In this document: in pieces, positions 14,042-23,343 of the stretch
Layout: the number at the start of each line of letters is the position of its first letter
Numbering within the stretch: the first letter of the stretch is position 1
Origin: Catenibacillus sp964565805
GTDB taxonomy: Bacteria > Bacillota > Clostridia > Lachnospirales > Lachnospiraceae
Direction of reading: 5' to 3'
Assembly (NCBI GenBank): GCA_964565805.1
Contig: CAZMGH010000033.1
Location: 1-27,358 of the forward strand
Length of the DNA: 27,358 nt
The notes under the pieces: generated by a model
Databases searched by the model: none
Told to the model about the DNA's origin: nothing
Seen by the model: only the letters and a program-made list of their open reading frames with translations
Position numbers and translations under genes: made by a program

Positions 14042-14858
14042 AGCCTATCCCTCCTATTTCCCGCAGCCAGTTTGTCAGCGCCTCTATGGATGAAACCAAA
14101 GCCGCCCCATCCTCTGCCGGGCGGCGCAGGATTACCCCAAGGATCCCAGCTCTTTTAATACTCTCCAGCTTTTGAGGCACGCCCCCGGCGCTTCCGCTGT
14201 CTTTTGTCACAAGGACGCGGATATGATATTTCCTGATCAGTTCCAGATTATCCTCCACAGAAAAAGGAGGATTTTTGGCCAGTATATGGCTGTCCTTAAT
14301 CCCGGCCGCCTGGCAGGCTTCCACAGAAGCTTTCGTATCCAGCACCCGGATATAGGCCCGTTCATTAAAATCCCGCAAGGAGGAAGCATAGATCCGTGCC
14401 GTATTTGCCCCGGTGGTAAACAAAATATTTCCAGGGAGGGTCTTTAAAATCCCCGCCGCATCCCAGGCATCCCGGGCATAGATCAGCGTTGGCTCCGCCC
14501 CGGATTCTGCTTCCCTCCGGCCCTCCGGCCGGACAAACCGCACATAAGGAATATGCCGCCTTTGGCATACCCGGCGGACAGTTTCCGTCACTTCCACCGC
14601 AAAAGGGTGGCTGGCGTCAATGACAAAGTTTGGCGCAAGGGTTTCAAACAGCCGGTCAAAACCCTCCGCATCCCTCCGGCCGGTAAAGATCCGGGTATGC
14701 TCCCGTCCATAGATATCTTCAAGAACCTGGGCTCCCAGGTCTGTGGCTACAGTGGCCGCCAGGACAAAGCCCTGACAGTTCAGCGCGTCAATGACCTGGC
14801 GGCCCTCTGTGGTCCCGGCAATAACCACCCCGTCACACCGATTTTCCGCCATGATCAT
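14031..14858 (-). CDS. cbiJ: Cobalt-precorrin-6A reductase CbiJ (CobK)
   Basis: NAD(P)H-dependent reduction of the cobalt-precorrin-6A macrocycle to 6B. 275 residues. Motifs: IAGTTEGRQ near the N-terminus, VIDASHPFAVEVT (about 80-92), LFTTGANTA and VTKDSGSAGG(V)PQK near the C-terminus, all standard for CbiJ/CobK. The ATG at 14858 overlaps the hemL stop as ATGA. A second ATG at 14852 is better spaced from GGGAGA and is an equally good start. It overlaps cbiA by 11 nt. Confidence 0.95.
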   Translation of the reverse strand: MIMAENRCDGVVIAGTTEGRQVIDALNCQGFVLAATVATDLGAQVLEDIYGREHTRIFTGRRDAEGFDRLFETLAPNFVIDASHPFAVEVTETVRRVCQRRHIPYVRFVRPEGRREAESGAEPTLIYARDAWDAAGILKTLPGNILFTTGANTARIYASSLRDFNERAYIRVLDTKASVEACQAAGIKDSHILAKNPPFSVEDNLELIRKYHIRVLVTKDSGSAGGVPQKLESIKRAGILGVILRRPAEDGAALVSSIEALTNWLREIGGIGYGL

Positions 14859-16147
14859 TCTCCCAGAGCAGCGAAAGCCTGGTCAATGGCAGCCGCGGTC
14901 TTTTTAAGATCCGCATGGTCATGCGCTGCCCCTACAAACATCGCCTCAAACTGGGACGGGGCAATATAAATGCCGGATTCCAGCATGGAAGCAAAATACT
15001 GGCGGAACATGACCAGATCTGACTTGACCACATCCTTATAAGTTTCCACAGGCCCCTTTGTAAAAAATACAGAAAGGAGGGATCCTACCCGGTTGACACA
15101 GGCCTGGACACAATGCTTTTTGGCGGCTTTTACATAAGCTTCCTCAAGCACGGCTCCCTTTTGGTCGATAACCTGATACACCTCCGGGTGGGCCTCAAGA
15201 ATCTTTAAGGTTGCCAGGCCTGCGGCCACAGCTGCCGGATTTCCCGACAGGGTCCCTGCCTGATACACCGGCCCCTGAGGCGAAACCATAGACATGATCT
15301 CCTTTCGCCCGCAGTAAACGGCCATGGGCATACCGCCCCCCACGATCTTTCCAAAAGTGGCCATATCCGGCGTTACATTGTAATATTCCTGGGCGCCCCC
15401 TAATGCCAGACGAAAACCGGTGATCACCTCATCAAAGATCAAAACCGTGCCGTACTGGCGGGTAATGGTCCTTAAAAACTCCAGAAAGCCAGGCTTTGGA
15501 GGCACAACCCCCATGTTGGCCGCTACCGGCTCTACAATAAGGGCGGCAATATTTTGACCATACTCGGCAAAAATTTCCCGGACGCTTTTTTCATCATTAA
15601 AATCCGCCGTTAATGTGGTGGCGGCAAAGGCCGCGGGAACGCCGGCAGAGGTCGGCACATTTTCAGTTAAAAGACCGGATCCGGCCTTTACTAAAAGACC
15701 GTCTGAGTGTCCGTGATAGCAGCCCTCAAACTTAACGATCAGATTACGGCCTGTGTAGCCTCTGGCTGCCCGAACCGCGCTCATGACAGCCTCAGTGCCG
15801 GAATTTACCAGGCGAACCATTTCCGCGCAGGGCACTGCCTCCACAATATGCCCGGCCAGCTCTGTCTCTCCTCCTGTCGGAGCGCCGTAGCTTGTTCCAA
15901 GTCTTGCGGCCTGGCACACGGCTTCCACCACTTCATCCCGGCCATGACCCAGGATCATAGGCCCCCAGGAGCCGACAAAATCAATATATTCGTTATCATC
16001 TACATCATAAATTTTAGAGCCTTTGGCCTTTTTTATAAACCGGGGCGTCATTTCCACAGCGCGAAAAGCACGCACCGGGCTGTTAACGCCGCCGGGCATC
16101 AGGCGGCAGGCCTGCTCAAACATACGCTCACTGTTGGTTATTTTCAT
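14855..16147 (-). CDS. hemL: Glutamate-1-semialdehyde 2,1-aminomutase HemL
   Basis: PLP enzyme that converts glutamate-1-semialdehyde to 5-aminolaevulinate, second step of the C5 pathway. 430 residues from the ATG at 16147, which follows AAGGAGG located in the end of hemB; the frame extends 6 codons upstream without support. Motifs: MPGGVNSPVRAF, NSGTEAVMSAVRAARG (120-135), FEGCYHGHSD, FDEVITGFR, and the PLP lysine in ATFGKIVGGGMP (about K267). It pairs with HemA of the same operon. Its presence among cbi genes indicates that ALA supply is coupled to corrinoid production. Confidence 0.97.
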   Translation of the reverse strand: MKITNSERMFEQACRLMPGGVNSPVRAFRAVEMTPRFIKKAKGSKIYDVDDNEYIDFVGSWGPMILGHGRDEVVEAVCQAARLGTSYGAPTGGETELAGHIVEAVPCAEMVRLVNSGTEAVMSAVRAARGYTGRNLIVKFEGCYHGHSDGLLVKAGSGLLTENVPTSAGVPAAFAATTLTADFNDEKSVREIFAEYGQNIAALIVEPVAANMGVVPPKPGFLEFLRTITRQYGTVLIFDEVITGFRLALGGAQEYYNVTPDMATFGKIVGGGMPMAVYCGRKEIMSMVSPQGPVYQAGTLSGNPAAVAAGLATLKILEAHPEVYQVIDQKGAVLEEAYVKAAKKHCVQACVNRVGSLLSVFFTKGPVETYKDVVKSDLVMFRQYFASMLESGIYIAPSQFEAMFVGAAHDHADLKKTAAAIDQAFAALGE

Positions 16148-17121
16148 TGTTCCTCCTTCAGCCACCGGGCAATATCCAGGGCATAATATGTAATGATCAT
16201 TTTTGCCCCTGCCCGTTTCATGGCAGTCATACTTTCCATAACAATAGATTTTTCATCCACCCAGCCGTTTAATGCCGCCGCCTTCATAAGGGAATATTCC
16301 CCGCTGACGCTGTAAGTACACAAAGGCAGGTTAAAACGGTCGCTGATGGTCTTAACAATATCCAGATAAGCCAGGGCCGGTTTAACCATAAGAATATCCG
16401 CCCCTTCCTCCACGTCCAGGGCAGCCTCCACAAGGGCTTCCTTTTTATTTCTCCAATCCATCTGATAAGACTTCCGGTCCCCAAAGGCCGGAGCGCTGTC
16501 TGCCGCCTGACGGAATGGTCCGTAAAACGCGGAAGCATATTTAATGCTGTAAGCCATGATCAGTGTATCTTCACATCCAGCCTCATCCAGTGCCCGGCGC
16601 ATATGGCCGATGCGGCCGTCCATCATATCCGATGGCGCCACAATATCTGCCCCGGATTTCGCGCAGCTTACCGCTGCCTTAGATAAAAGGGTCAGTGTAG
16701 GATCATTTAAGATCTTCCCATGATCCACCACGCCGCAGTGGCCGTGACTTGTATATTCACACAAACAAATATCTGCAATGCAGATCAGATCCGGATACAG
16801 GGACTTGGTCAGGCGCAAAGCTTTCTGAACGATCCCGTCCATATCATAGGCGCCGCTGCCCACTTCATCCTTATGATCCGGCACACCAAAGAAAATAATA
16901 GATTTTACCCCGCTGTCCGCGATTTCTTTTAAATGATCCTTAAAAGTATCCAGGGAATAATGATAGATTCCCGGCATGGACGGAATTTCTTCTTTAATAT
17001 TTTCCCCTTCCACAACAAATACCGGGTAGATCAGGTCATTGACATGAAGATCTGTCTCATGGACAAGATCCCGGATGGCCTGTGTTCCCCGAAGCCGTCT
17101 CGGCCGCCGAATGATTTCCAT
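16144..17121 (-). CDS. hemB: Porphobilinogen synthase HemB (zinc type)
   Basis: Condenses two 5-aminolaevulinate molecules to porphobilinogen. 325 residues. Zinc-binding cysteines are in DICLCEYTSHGHCG (C119, C121, C129), so this is the Zn-dependent class. Schiff-base lysines: K194 (YSIKYASAFYGPFR) and K247 (LMVKPALAYLD). The ATG at 17121 is preceded by TAGGAGA about 8-9 nt upstream. The stop overlaps hemL (ATGA). The 59 nt before it hold what looks like a frameshifted tail of the preceding hemD domain. Confidence 0.97.
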   Translation of the reverse strand: MEIIRRPRRLRGTQAIRDLVHETDLHVNDLIYPVFVVEGENIKEEIPSMPGIYHYSLDTFKDHLKEIADSGVKSIIFFGVPDHKDEVGSGAYDMDGIVQKALRLTKSLYPDLICIADICLCEYTSHGHCGVVDHGKILNDPTLTLLSKAAVSCAKSGADIVAPSDMMDGRIGHMRRALDEAGCEDTLIMAYSIKYASAFYGPFRQAADSAPAFGDRKSYQMDWRNKKEALVEAALDVEEGADILMVKPALAYLDIVKTISDRFNLPLCTYSVSGEYSLMKAAALNGWVDEKSIVMESMTAMKRAGAKMIITYYALDIARWLKEEQ

Positions 17122-17180
17122 AAAAATTCATCTCCTACTTATCGTTCAGCCAGGTAAAATACTCTTCCCCGGCGGAATCC

Positions 17181-19625
17181 CTACGGTCTGTCTTCCATCA
17201 TACACTGGATCAGTCCGTCAATATTATAAGTTTTCGCTGTTTTATAAACATGAAGCCCCCGGGCTTTGGCCGCGGCTTCCGTTACCGGGCCGATAGCTAA
17301 AATACGGGCCTGTATATGATCCGAAGATGCCGGATCTGTATCCCGGGTCATTTCATCAAAGGCTTCTGCCGCGGAAGCGCTGCACAAAGCCACATAGTCC
17401 ACCTGAGAAAGGAGACGGTCAAGCTCCGGCTTTTTCCGCCAGTCTGCCACAGTTTCATACAAAGCCACTGTCGTATAAGGGATTCCATAGCTGGAAAGAG
17501 CCTCAGGAAGGGCCTGAGAGCCCCCGGATGCCCGCAGCAGCACTGCTCGATCCCCTTTTGTCAGTGTGGGCACCCAGTCTTTAGCCATACATTCGCTTGT
17601 AAATTTCTCAGGGATGTAATCACAGTAAATTCCCCAGGCAGCCAGAGCTTTTGCTGTTCCGTCGCCAATGGCCGCGAATTTCAGCCCAGCCAAAGCGCGC
17701 ATATCCATGCGTCGCTCCCTCATGCCCTTAAAAAATACATCCACGCCATTGCGGCTTGTAAACACGGCCCATGTATATTCCCCAAGTTTTTGGTATATCT
17801 CATCCATCTGAAGGCTATGGATGGGCCGGGTGCGGATCAGGGAAAACGGCAGCGCCTCAGCCCCTAAATCCTCAAGCTTTCCGGCCATTTCATCGGCCAA
17901 AGGCTTTGTTCCCGTTAAAAGAACGCTTTTCCCGGATAAAGGCTTTTTATTATACCAGGCAAGAGCCTCATGAAGAGAAACCACATCCCCTATTACAGTA
18001 ATCGCCGGGGTTTTAATGCCCTGAGCTTTTGCTATGTTACCAATATTTTCCAAAGTTCCCACAGCTATCCGCTGCCGGGCAGTCGTCCCGGACTCAAGGA
18101 CTGCCGCCGGAGTGGACGGATCCTTGCCGAAGTTTATCAGCCGGGCAGTAATGTCCGGCAGGTTCTTAAGCCCCATTAAAAAGACCAATGTACCTTCCTC
18201 CCGGGCCAAAGCGGCATAATCCAGAGCCATCTGCTCTTTTGTCCCATCTTCATGGCCGGTGATCACATGAAAAGATGAGGCCAGGCCCCGGTGGGTCACC
18301 GGGATCCCCTGATAGGCAGGAACAGCATAGGCGGAGGAAATCCCCGGGATCACATCAAAGCAGATCCCAGCCTTCTTTAAGGCCAGACCTTCCTCACCGC
18401 CCCGTCCGAAGACAAATACATCGCCGCCTTTAAGCCGAGCTACTGTGTACCCTCCCCGGGCATAACGGACGATGAGGCTGCTGATCTCCTCCTGCTTCAT
18501 GTAATGGCTCCCTGCCCGTTTCCCCGCGTAAATCAGAAGGGCATCCTCACGGGCTTCATTTAGCAGCGCAGGGGAAGCCAGATTGTCATAAATGATCACC
18601 TGGGCCTTTTTTAAACATTCCAGCCCTTTTTTTGAGATCAGCCCCCGGTCTCCCGGCCCTGCCCCGATAAAATACACAGGACCATATTCTTTGGCCGCAT
18701 TTTCTTTTCCTTTGTTTAAAAGCTGCTCTGCCGCCATAACGCCAAGAGCGATGCCGTGACCATAGGGAAGGCTTACTTGTGTCCGGAGTATACGGACGCC
18801 GTCAGGGACATATAAAGCATCCATAAACATCTGTCCGCCCTTAATCTCAGATAAGGCTGCTGCCGGCGCATTGCAGCCGCCGCCGATAGTCCGCAAAAAG
18901 GTCCGCTCTGCCGCCAGCATCTCCCAGGCGTCGGGATCCGTAATGGCTCTTAAAACCGGCTCCATATGGCCCTGGCGGGTTTCCACAGCCAAAATGCCCT
19001 GACCTGCCGCCGGAAGCATTTTTTTCGGATCCAGAGGCAGATATGAGAAACGGCTGTAGTCAAAATCATCAGAAAGCTTATAATTTTCTTCTATACGCAG
19101 GATCCCGGCGCGGGCCAGGATGATCCCGTCATATTCTCCAGCAGCCAGTTTCTTTAGCCGGGTCTGTATATTTCCCCGGATAGGTTTGACGATAATCTCC
19201 GGGTTCATGGCCTTAAGCTGAAGCTGGCGGCGCAGGCTTCCCGTACCGATCACAAAACCCTTTGGAAGGTCCTCCACCGGCATCCTCTCCCACCGGTTTC
19301 CAAGGGTAACTAGCATATCTTCCACCGGTCCCCGCCGGACTACCGCCCCTAAAGTCAGACCTCTGGTCAGTTCCGTAGGCATATCCTTGGCGCTGTGAAC
19401 AGCAATATCGATTTTTCCTGACAGCAGCTGGTCTTCCAGCTCCCGGGTAAAAACCCCTTTGCCCCCAAAGCTGTCTAAAGACCGGTCCAGCCGCTCATCC
19501 CCCTGGGTGGAAATAGGTACGATCTCCACCCTGGCCTGAGGAAATCGCTCCCGGATCAGATCCGCAATGATCTGAGTCTGTACAAGAGCCAAAAGGCTCT
19601 TTCGGCTTCCCGCTTTAATAATCAT
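17181..19625 (-). CDS. Trifunctional HemC-CobA-HemD: PBG deaminase, SUMT and uroporphyrinogen III synthase
   Basis: One uninterrupted frame of about 814 residues. Residues 1-310 are porphobilinogen deaminase (HemC): AGSRKSLLALVQTQ, VHSAKDMPTEL, GTGSLRRQLQL, and the dipyrromethane-cofactor cysteine in GGGCNAPAAA (about C251-253). Residues about 317-560 are uroporphyrinogen III methyltransferase (CobA/SUMT): FIGAGPGD, DNLASPALL, RLKGGDVFVFGRGGEE, PGISSAYAVPAYQGIPVTHR. Residues about 568-814 are uroporphyrinogen III synthase (HemD): VLLTGTKPLADEMAGKLEDL, FTSRNGVDVFF, GPVTEAAA. The protein takes porphobilinogen to precorrin-2. The start is taken as the second ATG (19625), 6 nt after AGGAGGT; the first ATG (19631) abuts the site. 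The C-terminus may be clipped by a frameshift (see findings). Confidence 0.96.
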   Translation of the reverse strand: MIIKAGSRKSLLALVQTQIIADLIRERFPQARVEIVPISTQGDERLDRSLDSFGGKGVFTRELEDQLLSGKIDIAVHSAKDMPTELTRGLTLGAVVRRGPVEDMLVTLGNRWERMPVEDLPKGFVIGTGSLRRQLQLKAMNPEIIVKPIRGNIQTRLKKLAAGEYDGIILARAGILRIEENYKLSDDFDYSRFSYLPLDPKKMLPAAGQGILAVETRQGHMEPVLRAITDPDAWEMLAAERTFLRTIGGGCNAPAAALSEIKGGQMFMDALYVPDGVRILRTQVSLPYGHGIALGVMAAEQLLNKGKENAAKEYGPVYFIGAGPGDRGLISKKGLECLKKAQVIIYDNLASPALLNEAREDALLIYAGKRAGSHYMKQEEISSLIVRYARGGYTVARLKGGDVFVFGRGGEEGLALKKAGICFDVIPGISSAYAVPAYQGIPVTHRGLASSFHVITGHEDGTKEQMALDYAALAREEGTLVFLMGLKNLPDITARLINFGKDPSTPAAVLESGTTARQRIAVGTLENIGNIAKAQGIKTPAITVIGDVVSLHEALAWYNKKPLSGKSVLLTGTKPLADEMAGKLEDLGAEALPFSLIRTRPIHSLQMDEIYQKLGEYTWAVFTSRNGVDVFFKGMRERRMDMRALAGLKFAAIGDGTAKALAAWGIYCDYIPEKFTSECMAKDWVPTLTKGDRAVLLRASGGSQALPEALSSYGIPYTTVALYETVADWRKKPELDRLLSQVDYVALCSASAAEAFDEMTRDTDPASSDHIQARILAIGPVTEAAAKARGLHVYKTAKTYNIDGLIQCMMEDRP

Positions 19626-20244
19626 GGACATACCTCCTAATCATTGAATAAAAAACTTCTGCCGGAATATCCCCTTCATGCTCCAGGCCGTACCGGGTCA
19701 GACAGGCCATAAGCGTATGCCTCGCCTCCTCATCTGCCACTAAAGGCCGCAGCAAACTTCGGTAAGCAGCCAGGGATTTTCCCAGAGCGCCATACCAGTC
19801 CGGAAGCGCTTCCTCAATATCCTCCCGGATCTGTCTTGATAAGGACGGGGCCGGGGGCTGGAGGGAAATTCCGATAGAAATATTGTCCTTAAGGATCAAT
19901 GATGGGAATATAAAGGATGACTCCCCCTTCCCTGAGGCACAGTTGACAGGAACCTTTTTTTTCCGGCATGTCCGGGCAACGGTATCATTAAAATCCGTAT
20001 CGCTGGTAGCGCAGATCACTAAAAACACATCCCGGATCAGCTCATCTATAGGCCGGTCCTCCTCAAAGACAATTTTTCCATTTTCTGCCATTTTTAAAAG
20101 TTCAGGGACATAATCCACAGAGCGAACACGAACATGAGCCCCTGCCGCCAAAAGGGTTCGGATCTTGCGCAAAGCCACCTTTCCGCCTCCAAACACAAGG
20201 CAGGGCTGGCCCTCAAGATTTACAAATAATGGAAACAGTGCCAT
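19615..20244 (-). CDS. Precorrin-2 dehydrogenase, SirC/CysG-N type
   Basis: NAD-dependent oxidation of precorrin-2 to sirohydrochlorin, the substrate for cobalt (or iron) insertion in the anaerobic route. 209 residues from the ATG at 20244, placed after GAGGAG; the frame to 20289 would overlap cbiH. N-terminal FPLFVNLEG, then the dinucleotide-binding CLVFGGGKVALRKIRTLLAA (15-34), VICATSDTDFNDTV, VPVNCASGKGESSFIFPS and GISLQPPAPSLSRQIREDIE. Some relatives (Met8p) also chelate metal. Whether this one does cannot be seen, but no separate chelatase lies in the window. It overlaps the start of the triple-fusion gene. Confidence 0.93.
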   Translation of the reverse strand: MALFPLFVNLEGQPCLVFGGGKVALRKIRTLLAAGAHVRVRSVDYVPELLKMAENGKIVFEEDRPIDELIRDVFLVICATSDTDFNDTVARTCRKKKVPVNCASGKGESSFIFPSLILKDNISIGISLQPPAPSLSRQIREDIEEALPDWYGALGKSLAAYRSLLRPLVADEEARHTLMACLTRYGLEHEGDIPAEVFYSMIRRYVHDY

Positions 20245-20248
20245 AGCT

Positions 20249-21010
20249 TTACTCCTCAAACGGATTTTTAAGGTCTTCCTCCAGAACATAGCCTCTGGGG
20301 GTGATTATCTTTCCGTCTTTTACATAGGTCTGGGAATTTCCCAGGATCACAATGGAAAACATATCAATATAGGCGTCCTTTAGCCGGCCCACTGTAGTGA
20401 TCTCATAACTTTCATCCGGCCTTCCCGCATTTCGGACAATACCGGCGGGAATATCCGGCCCCTGAATCTCACACACAATGTCCGCTGCCATACCAATGTA
20501 TTCGGTCCGCTTTTTGCTTTTAGGATTATAAAGGCAAATGACAAAATCTCCTTTAGCGGCATATTCCACTCGTTTCATAATCTTATCTAAAGGCGTCATC
20601 AGATCGCTTAAGCTGATCACCGCAAAATCATGCATTAGGGGAGCCCCCAAAATGGCCGCTGCCGCGCTGGCAGCAGTAACGCCTGGAATCACCTCAATAT
20701 CCACATCTGCCTCCATAGCCTGGGCCATCTGCCAGACAATGCCTGCCATGCCGTAAATGCCGCTGTCCCCGCTGCTGACCATGGCTACATTTTTCCCTTT
20801 GACCGCCTCTTCCAGAGCCATCCGGCACCTTTGAGTCTCCTTTTTCATCGGGGTGCTTAAATAATTTTTTTCCAGGAAGACTTCTTTAAGCATATTGACG
20901 TAAGTGGTATACCCGGTGACCACATCTGCATCCTCAATGGCTCTGGCCGCCCGAAAGGTCATATGGTCCTTACCTCCCGGTCCAAAGCCTACTACATATA
21001 ATTTTCCCAT
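20249..21010 (-). CDS. cbiH: Cobalt-precorrin-3 C17-methyltransferase CbiH
   Basis: SAM-dependent C17 methylation with ring contraction. 253 residues, tetrapyrrole methylase fold: VVGFGPGGKDHMTFRAARAI, SSGDSGIYGMAGIVW (79-93) and IPGVTAASAAAAILGAPLMH followed by DFAVISLSDLMTP, the signature of CbiH/CobJ. Two adjacent ATGs follow the hemA stop directly; the second (21010) lies 6 nt from the AGGAG and is preferred over 21013. No C-terminal CbiX or ferredoxin domain is attached. Confidence 0.95.
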   Translation of the reverse strand: MGKLYVVGFGPGGKDHMTFRAARAIEDADVVTGYTTYVNMLKEVFLEKNYLSTPMKKETQRCRMALEEAVKGKNVAMVSSGDSGIYGMAGIVWQMAQAMEADVDIEVIPGVTAASAAAAILGAPLMHDFAVISLSDLMTPLDKIMKRVEYAAKGDFVICLYNPKSKKRTEYIGMAADIVCEIQGPDIPAGIVRNAGRPDESYEITTVGRLKDAYIDMFSIVILGNSQTYVKDGKIITPRGYVLEEDLKNPFEE

Positions 21011-21013
21011 CAT

Positions 21014-22249
21014 TTACTCCTGTTCGCTTTCATTTGGAAAAAGGCACTGCATAAACACTTCCAGCTGACGGGGATCCGCATTTTCCCGCATCCGGTAAAA
21101 AAATTTATCCAGAGCCCACTTTATATTTTTCTTTTGGGCATCCTTCATGATCTGCTCCTCCTGGATCAAAATATCAGGGAGGGCGTTTTGGAAAATCATC
21201 CACTTTTCAAATGCCGTCTCGTACTCCTCTAAGATGGCCTGGGCGTGGGCAGCCTCCCTCAGGCGGATCTCATTATTTGACCGGGCCGTTTTTCCAAAAT
21301 CATCAATATTGCTGCACATGACCCCGGGCAGAGAGCCGATCCGGCTTTCTATATCCAAAGGCACTGCCAGATCCATAAAAGCTCTGGGCTTAACCTTTTC
21401 TCCCTCCCGGTTAAAGACCAGGTACTTTTCCACAGAATCATAGGTTAATGTATAGTGGGGGCTGGATGTGGCGCTGATGACGACATCCATGTCCGTTAAA
21501 TATTCATAACGCTTTTCATAAGGGATCAGCCGGTAGCTGGCACTTTCCCTGCCGTGGTGAAATACTGCCTTACAGTCTTTTTCCACAGCATCCCTTGTGG
21601 TCACATACACATTGGCCTTATAATCAGACAGCAGGTTTTTTAATACTACAGAGCCGATCTTTCCGCTGGCCCCGATGATCATCACATTTTTATGATCCAG
21701 TGTGCCAAGATAATTCTGAGCTGCACGGATACAGATAATGGCTGTAGACATAGGGGTTTTTGACAGATCGGTATCTGTTTTCACCCGCTTGGCCCCAGTG
21801 ACCGCATACCTGAAAAATGTATTCAGATAGGTGGAACAGACTCCCATGGCTGCCGCCTGCTGCCAAGCATCTTTCACCTGTCCTAAAATCTGATCCTCGC
21901 CGATGACCATGGAATCCAATCCGCTGGCCACTAAAAACAAGTGGTGGATGGCCTTTTCCCTCCCGTAAAACCGGAAAATATTCCCAATATCCGCCATATC
22001 CATGGCGCCAGCACATCTTAGGAGCACAGACTGAACATACTCATAAAGCTCCCGCTCCCTCCGGTTGTTTTTACACCATATGTAAACCTCTGTCCGATTG
22101 CATGTGCTGACCATGACACATTCATCGATCAGCACGCTGCCCCAAAGTTCTCTTAAAATTTCCTCCTGCTGTTCTTTTGAAAACGCGAACCGCTCCCGCA
22201 CAGGAAGGGGCGCTGTTTTATGGCTGATACTGATCAGATGGATACTCAT
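21014..22249 (-). CDS. hemA: Glutamyl-tRNA reductase HemA
   Basis: NADPH-dependent reduction of glutamyl-tRNA to glutamate-1-semialdehyde, the first and usually rate-controlling step of the C5 pathway. 411 residues. Catalytic C50 in VSTCNRTEVY; ASGLDSMVIGEDQILGQVK (108-126); NADPH-binding VMIIGASGKIGSVVLKNLL, with S in place of the usual G of GAG-x-M; DVVISATSSPH; and FMDLAVPLDIE. The ATG overlaps the cbiG stop (ATGA) with GGAGG 6 nt upstream. Its location between cbiG and cbiH dedicates it to the corrinoid operon. A degradation signal typical of regulated HemA is not evident. Confidence 0.97.
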   Translation of the reverse strand: MSIHLISISHKTAPLPVRERFAFSKEQQEEILRELWGSVLIDECVMVSTCNRTEVYIWCKNNRRERELYEYVQSVLLRCAGAMDMADIGNIFRFYGREKAIHHLFLVASGLDSMVIGEDQILGQVKDAWQQAAAMGVCSTYLNTFFRYAVTGAKRVKTDTDLSKTPMSTAIICIRAAQNYLGTLDHKNVMIIGASGKIGSVVLKNLLSDYKANVYVTTRDAVEKDCKAVFHHGRESASYRLIPYEKRYEYLTDMDVVISATSSPHYTLTYDSVEKYLVFNREGEKVKPRAFMDLAVPLDIESRIGSLPGVMCSNIDDFGKTARSNNEIRLREAAHAQAILEEYETAFEKWMIFQNALPDILIQEEQIMKDAQKKNIKWALDKFFYRMRENADPRQLEVFMQCLFPNESEQE

Positions 22250-23343
22250 AACATTCCTCCAAAGTCATGGATGCACGGCCTGGCCTCAGCCAAAGCAAAG
22301 GTCATGGCCGGATACCGGGTCTTTCCCCGGATCAGCCGGGCCTGGCCCTCCCATCCGGCATTTTCCGCCGCTGCCAGAGCGCAGGCCTCGCTGACGGAGC
22401 CTACCTGGGTCACGGAACGGACAAACGCACTGACCTGGACCATGCCTTTGTCCTCCAGCGCCTGGATCCGATCCTTGTCAATGATTTTTAAGCTTAGTCC
22501 GTACTTTTTGGCCAGCCTGCGGATGGCCGGTTCATTTTCCTTAAGTTTAATAGTGGTCAGGGCTGCCACATCCCGGACATAAACGCCGGAAACATTCAAA
22601 AAATCCGAAAAGGCTTTGTCCATAGCCTCAAAAGCCGCCTCCCGCTTGCATCCTACGCCAATATACAGATTTTGGGGCCTAAGATAAAGGGTCCTGTCTG
22701 ATTTTTTCAATACTTCCGGCACATCATAATCATGACCGATACACACCCAGGGCTTTTCCAGGTTCCCTTTACAGTGCTTTTGAGGGATAATTTCACAGGC
22801 TCTGCGGGCTATGGTCACATTTTCCGGGAACCGGCCATTCAGGGGCCAAGTACACCAAAGTCCCACCGGAGCTTTACGGATCATCGCCCCGCTGACATCC
22901 TTTAAGGTTTTAAGATTTTCAATGCGCAGATGATTGTCCCTGGCAAATACGTCAAAAGCCAGCGTGTGCTCCACGTCCGTCCCTGTAGTGATCACCGGCT
23001 GGCCTCCGCTAATATGAGCCAGAACCTTTGCCAGGTCGTTGGCCCCTCCCAAATGTCCGGATAAAAGGCTTACCACAAAGTCTCCACGGCTGTCCATAAC
23101 CACTACCGCCGGGTCGGTGGCCTTTGACGCCAAGAGAGGGGCAATGGTCCGCACCACGATCCCTGATGCCATAACAAAGACCATGCCGTCAGACACCGGC
23201 CACAGCCGTGCTACCATCTGGACAAAAGAGAGCCCTTCCTTTTTCAGAGTTTCTTTTGTCACCACTGTTCCGGGCAAATGTTCCGTCAATAAGGCGCAAA
23301 GCCGGTCCCCGGAAGGGGTCAATGAAAAATAGGAAAGCTTCAT
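22246..23343 (-). CDS. cbiG: Cobalt-precorrin-5A hydrolase CbiG
   Basis: Opens the delta-lactone of cobalt-precorrin-5A and releases the two-carbon fragment as acetaldehyde. 365 residues with the three CbiG regions: N-terminal VFVMASGIVVRTIAPLLASK, central VVSLLSGHLGGANDLAKVLA with TGTDV, and C-terminal YIGVGCKREAAFEAMDKAF. The start overlaps the cbiF stop (ATGA), the ribosome binding site there is weak, and translation is probably coupled. It ends in an ATGA overlap with hemA. Confidence 0.95.
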   Translation of the reverse strand: MKLSYFSLTPSGDRLCALLTEHLPGTVVTKETLKKEGLSFVQMVARLWPVSDGMVFVMASGIVVRTIAPLLASKATDPAVVVMDSRGDFVVSLLSGHLGGANDLAKVLAHISGGQPVITTGTDVEHTLAFDVFARDNHLRIENLKTLKDVSGAMIRKAPVGLWCTWPLNGRFPENVTIARRACEIIPQKHCKGNLEKPWVCIGHDYDVPEVLKKSDRTLYLRPQNLYIGVGCKREAAFEAMDKAFSDFLNVSGVYVRDVAALTTIKLKENEPAIRRLAKKYGLSLKIIDKDRIQALEDKGMVQVSAFVRSVTQVGSVSEACALAAAENAGWEGQARLIRGKTRYPAMTFALAEARPCIHDFGGML

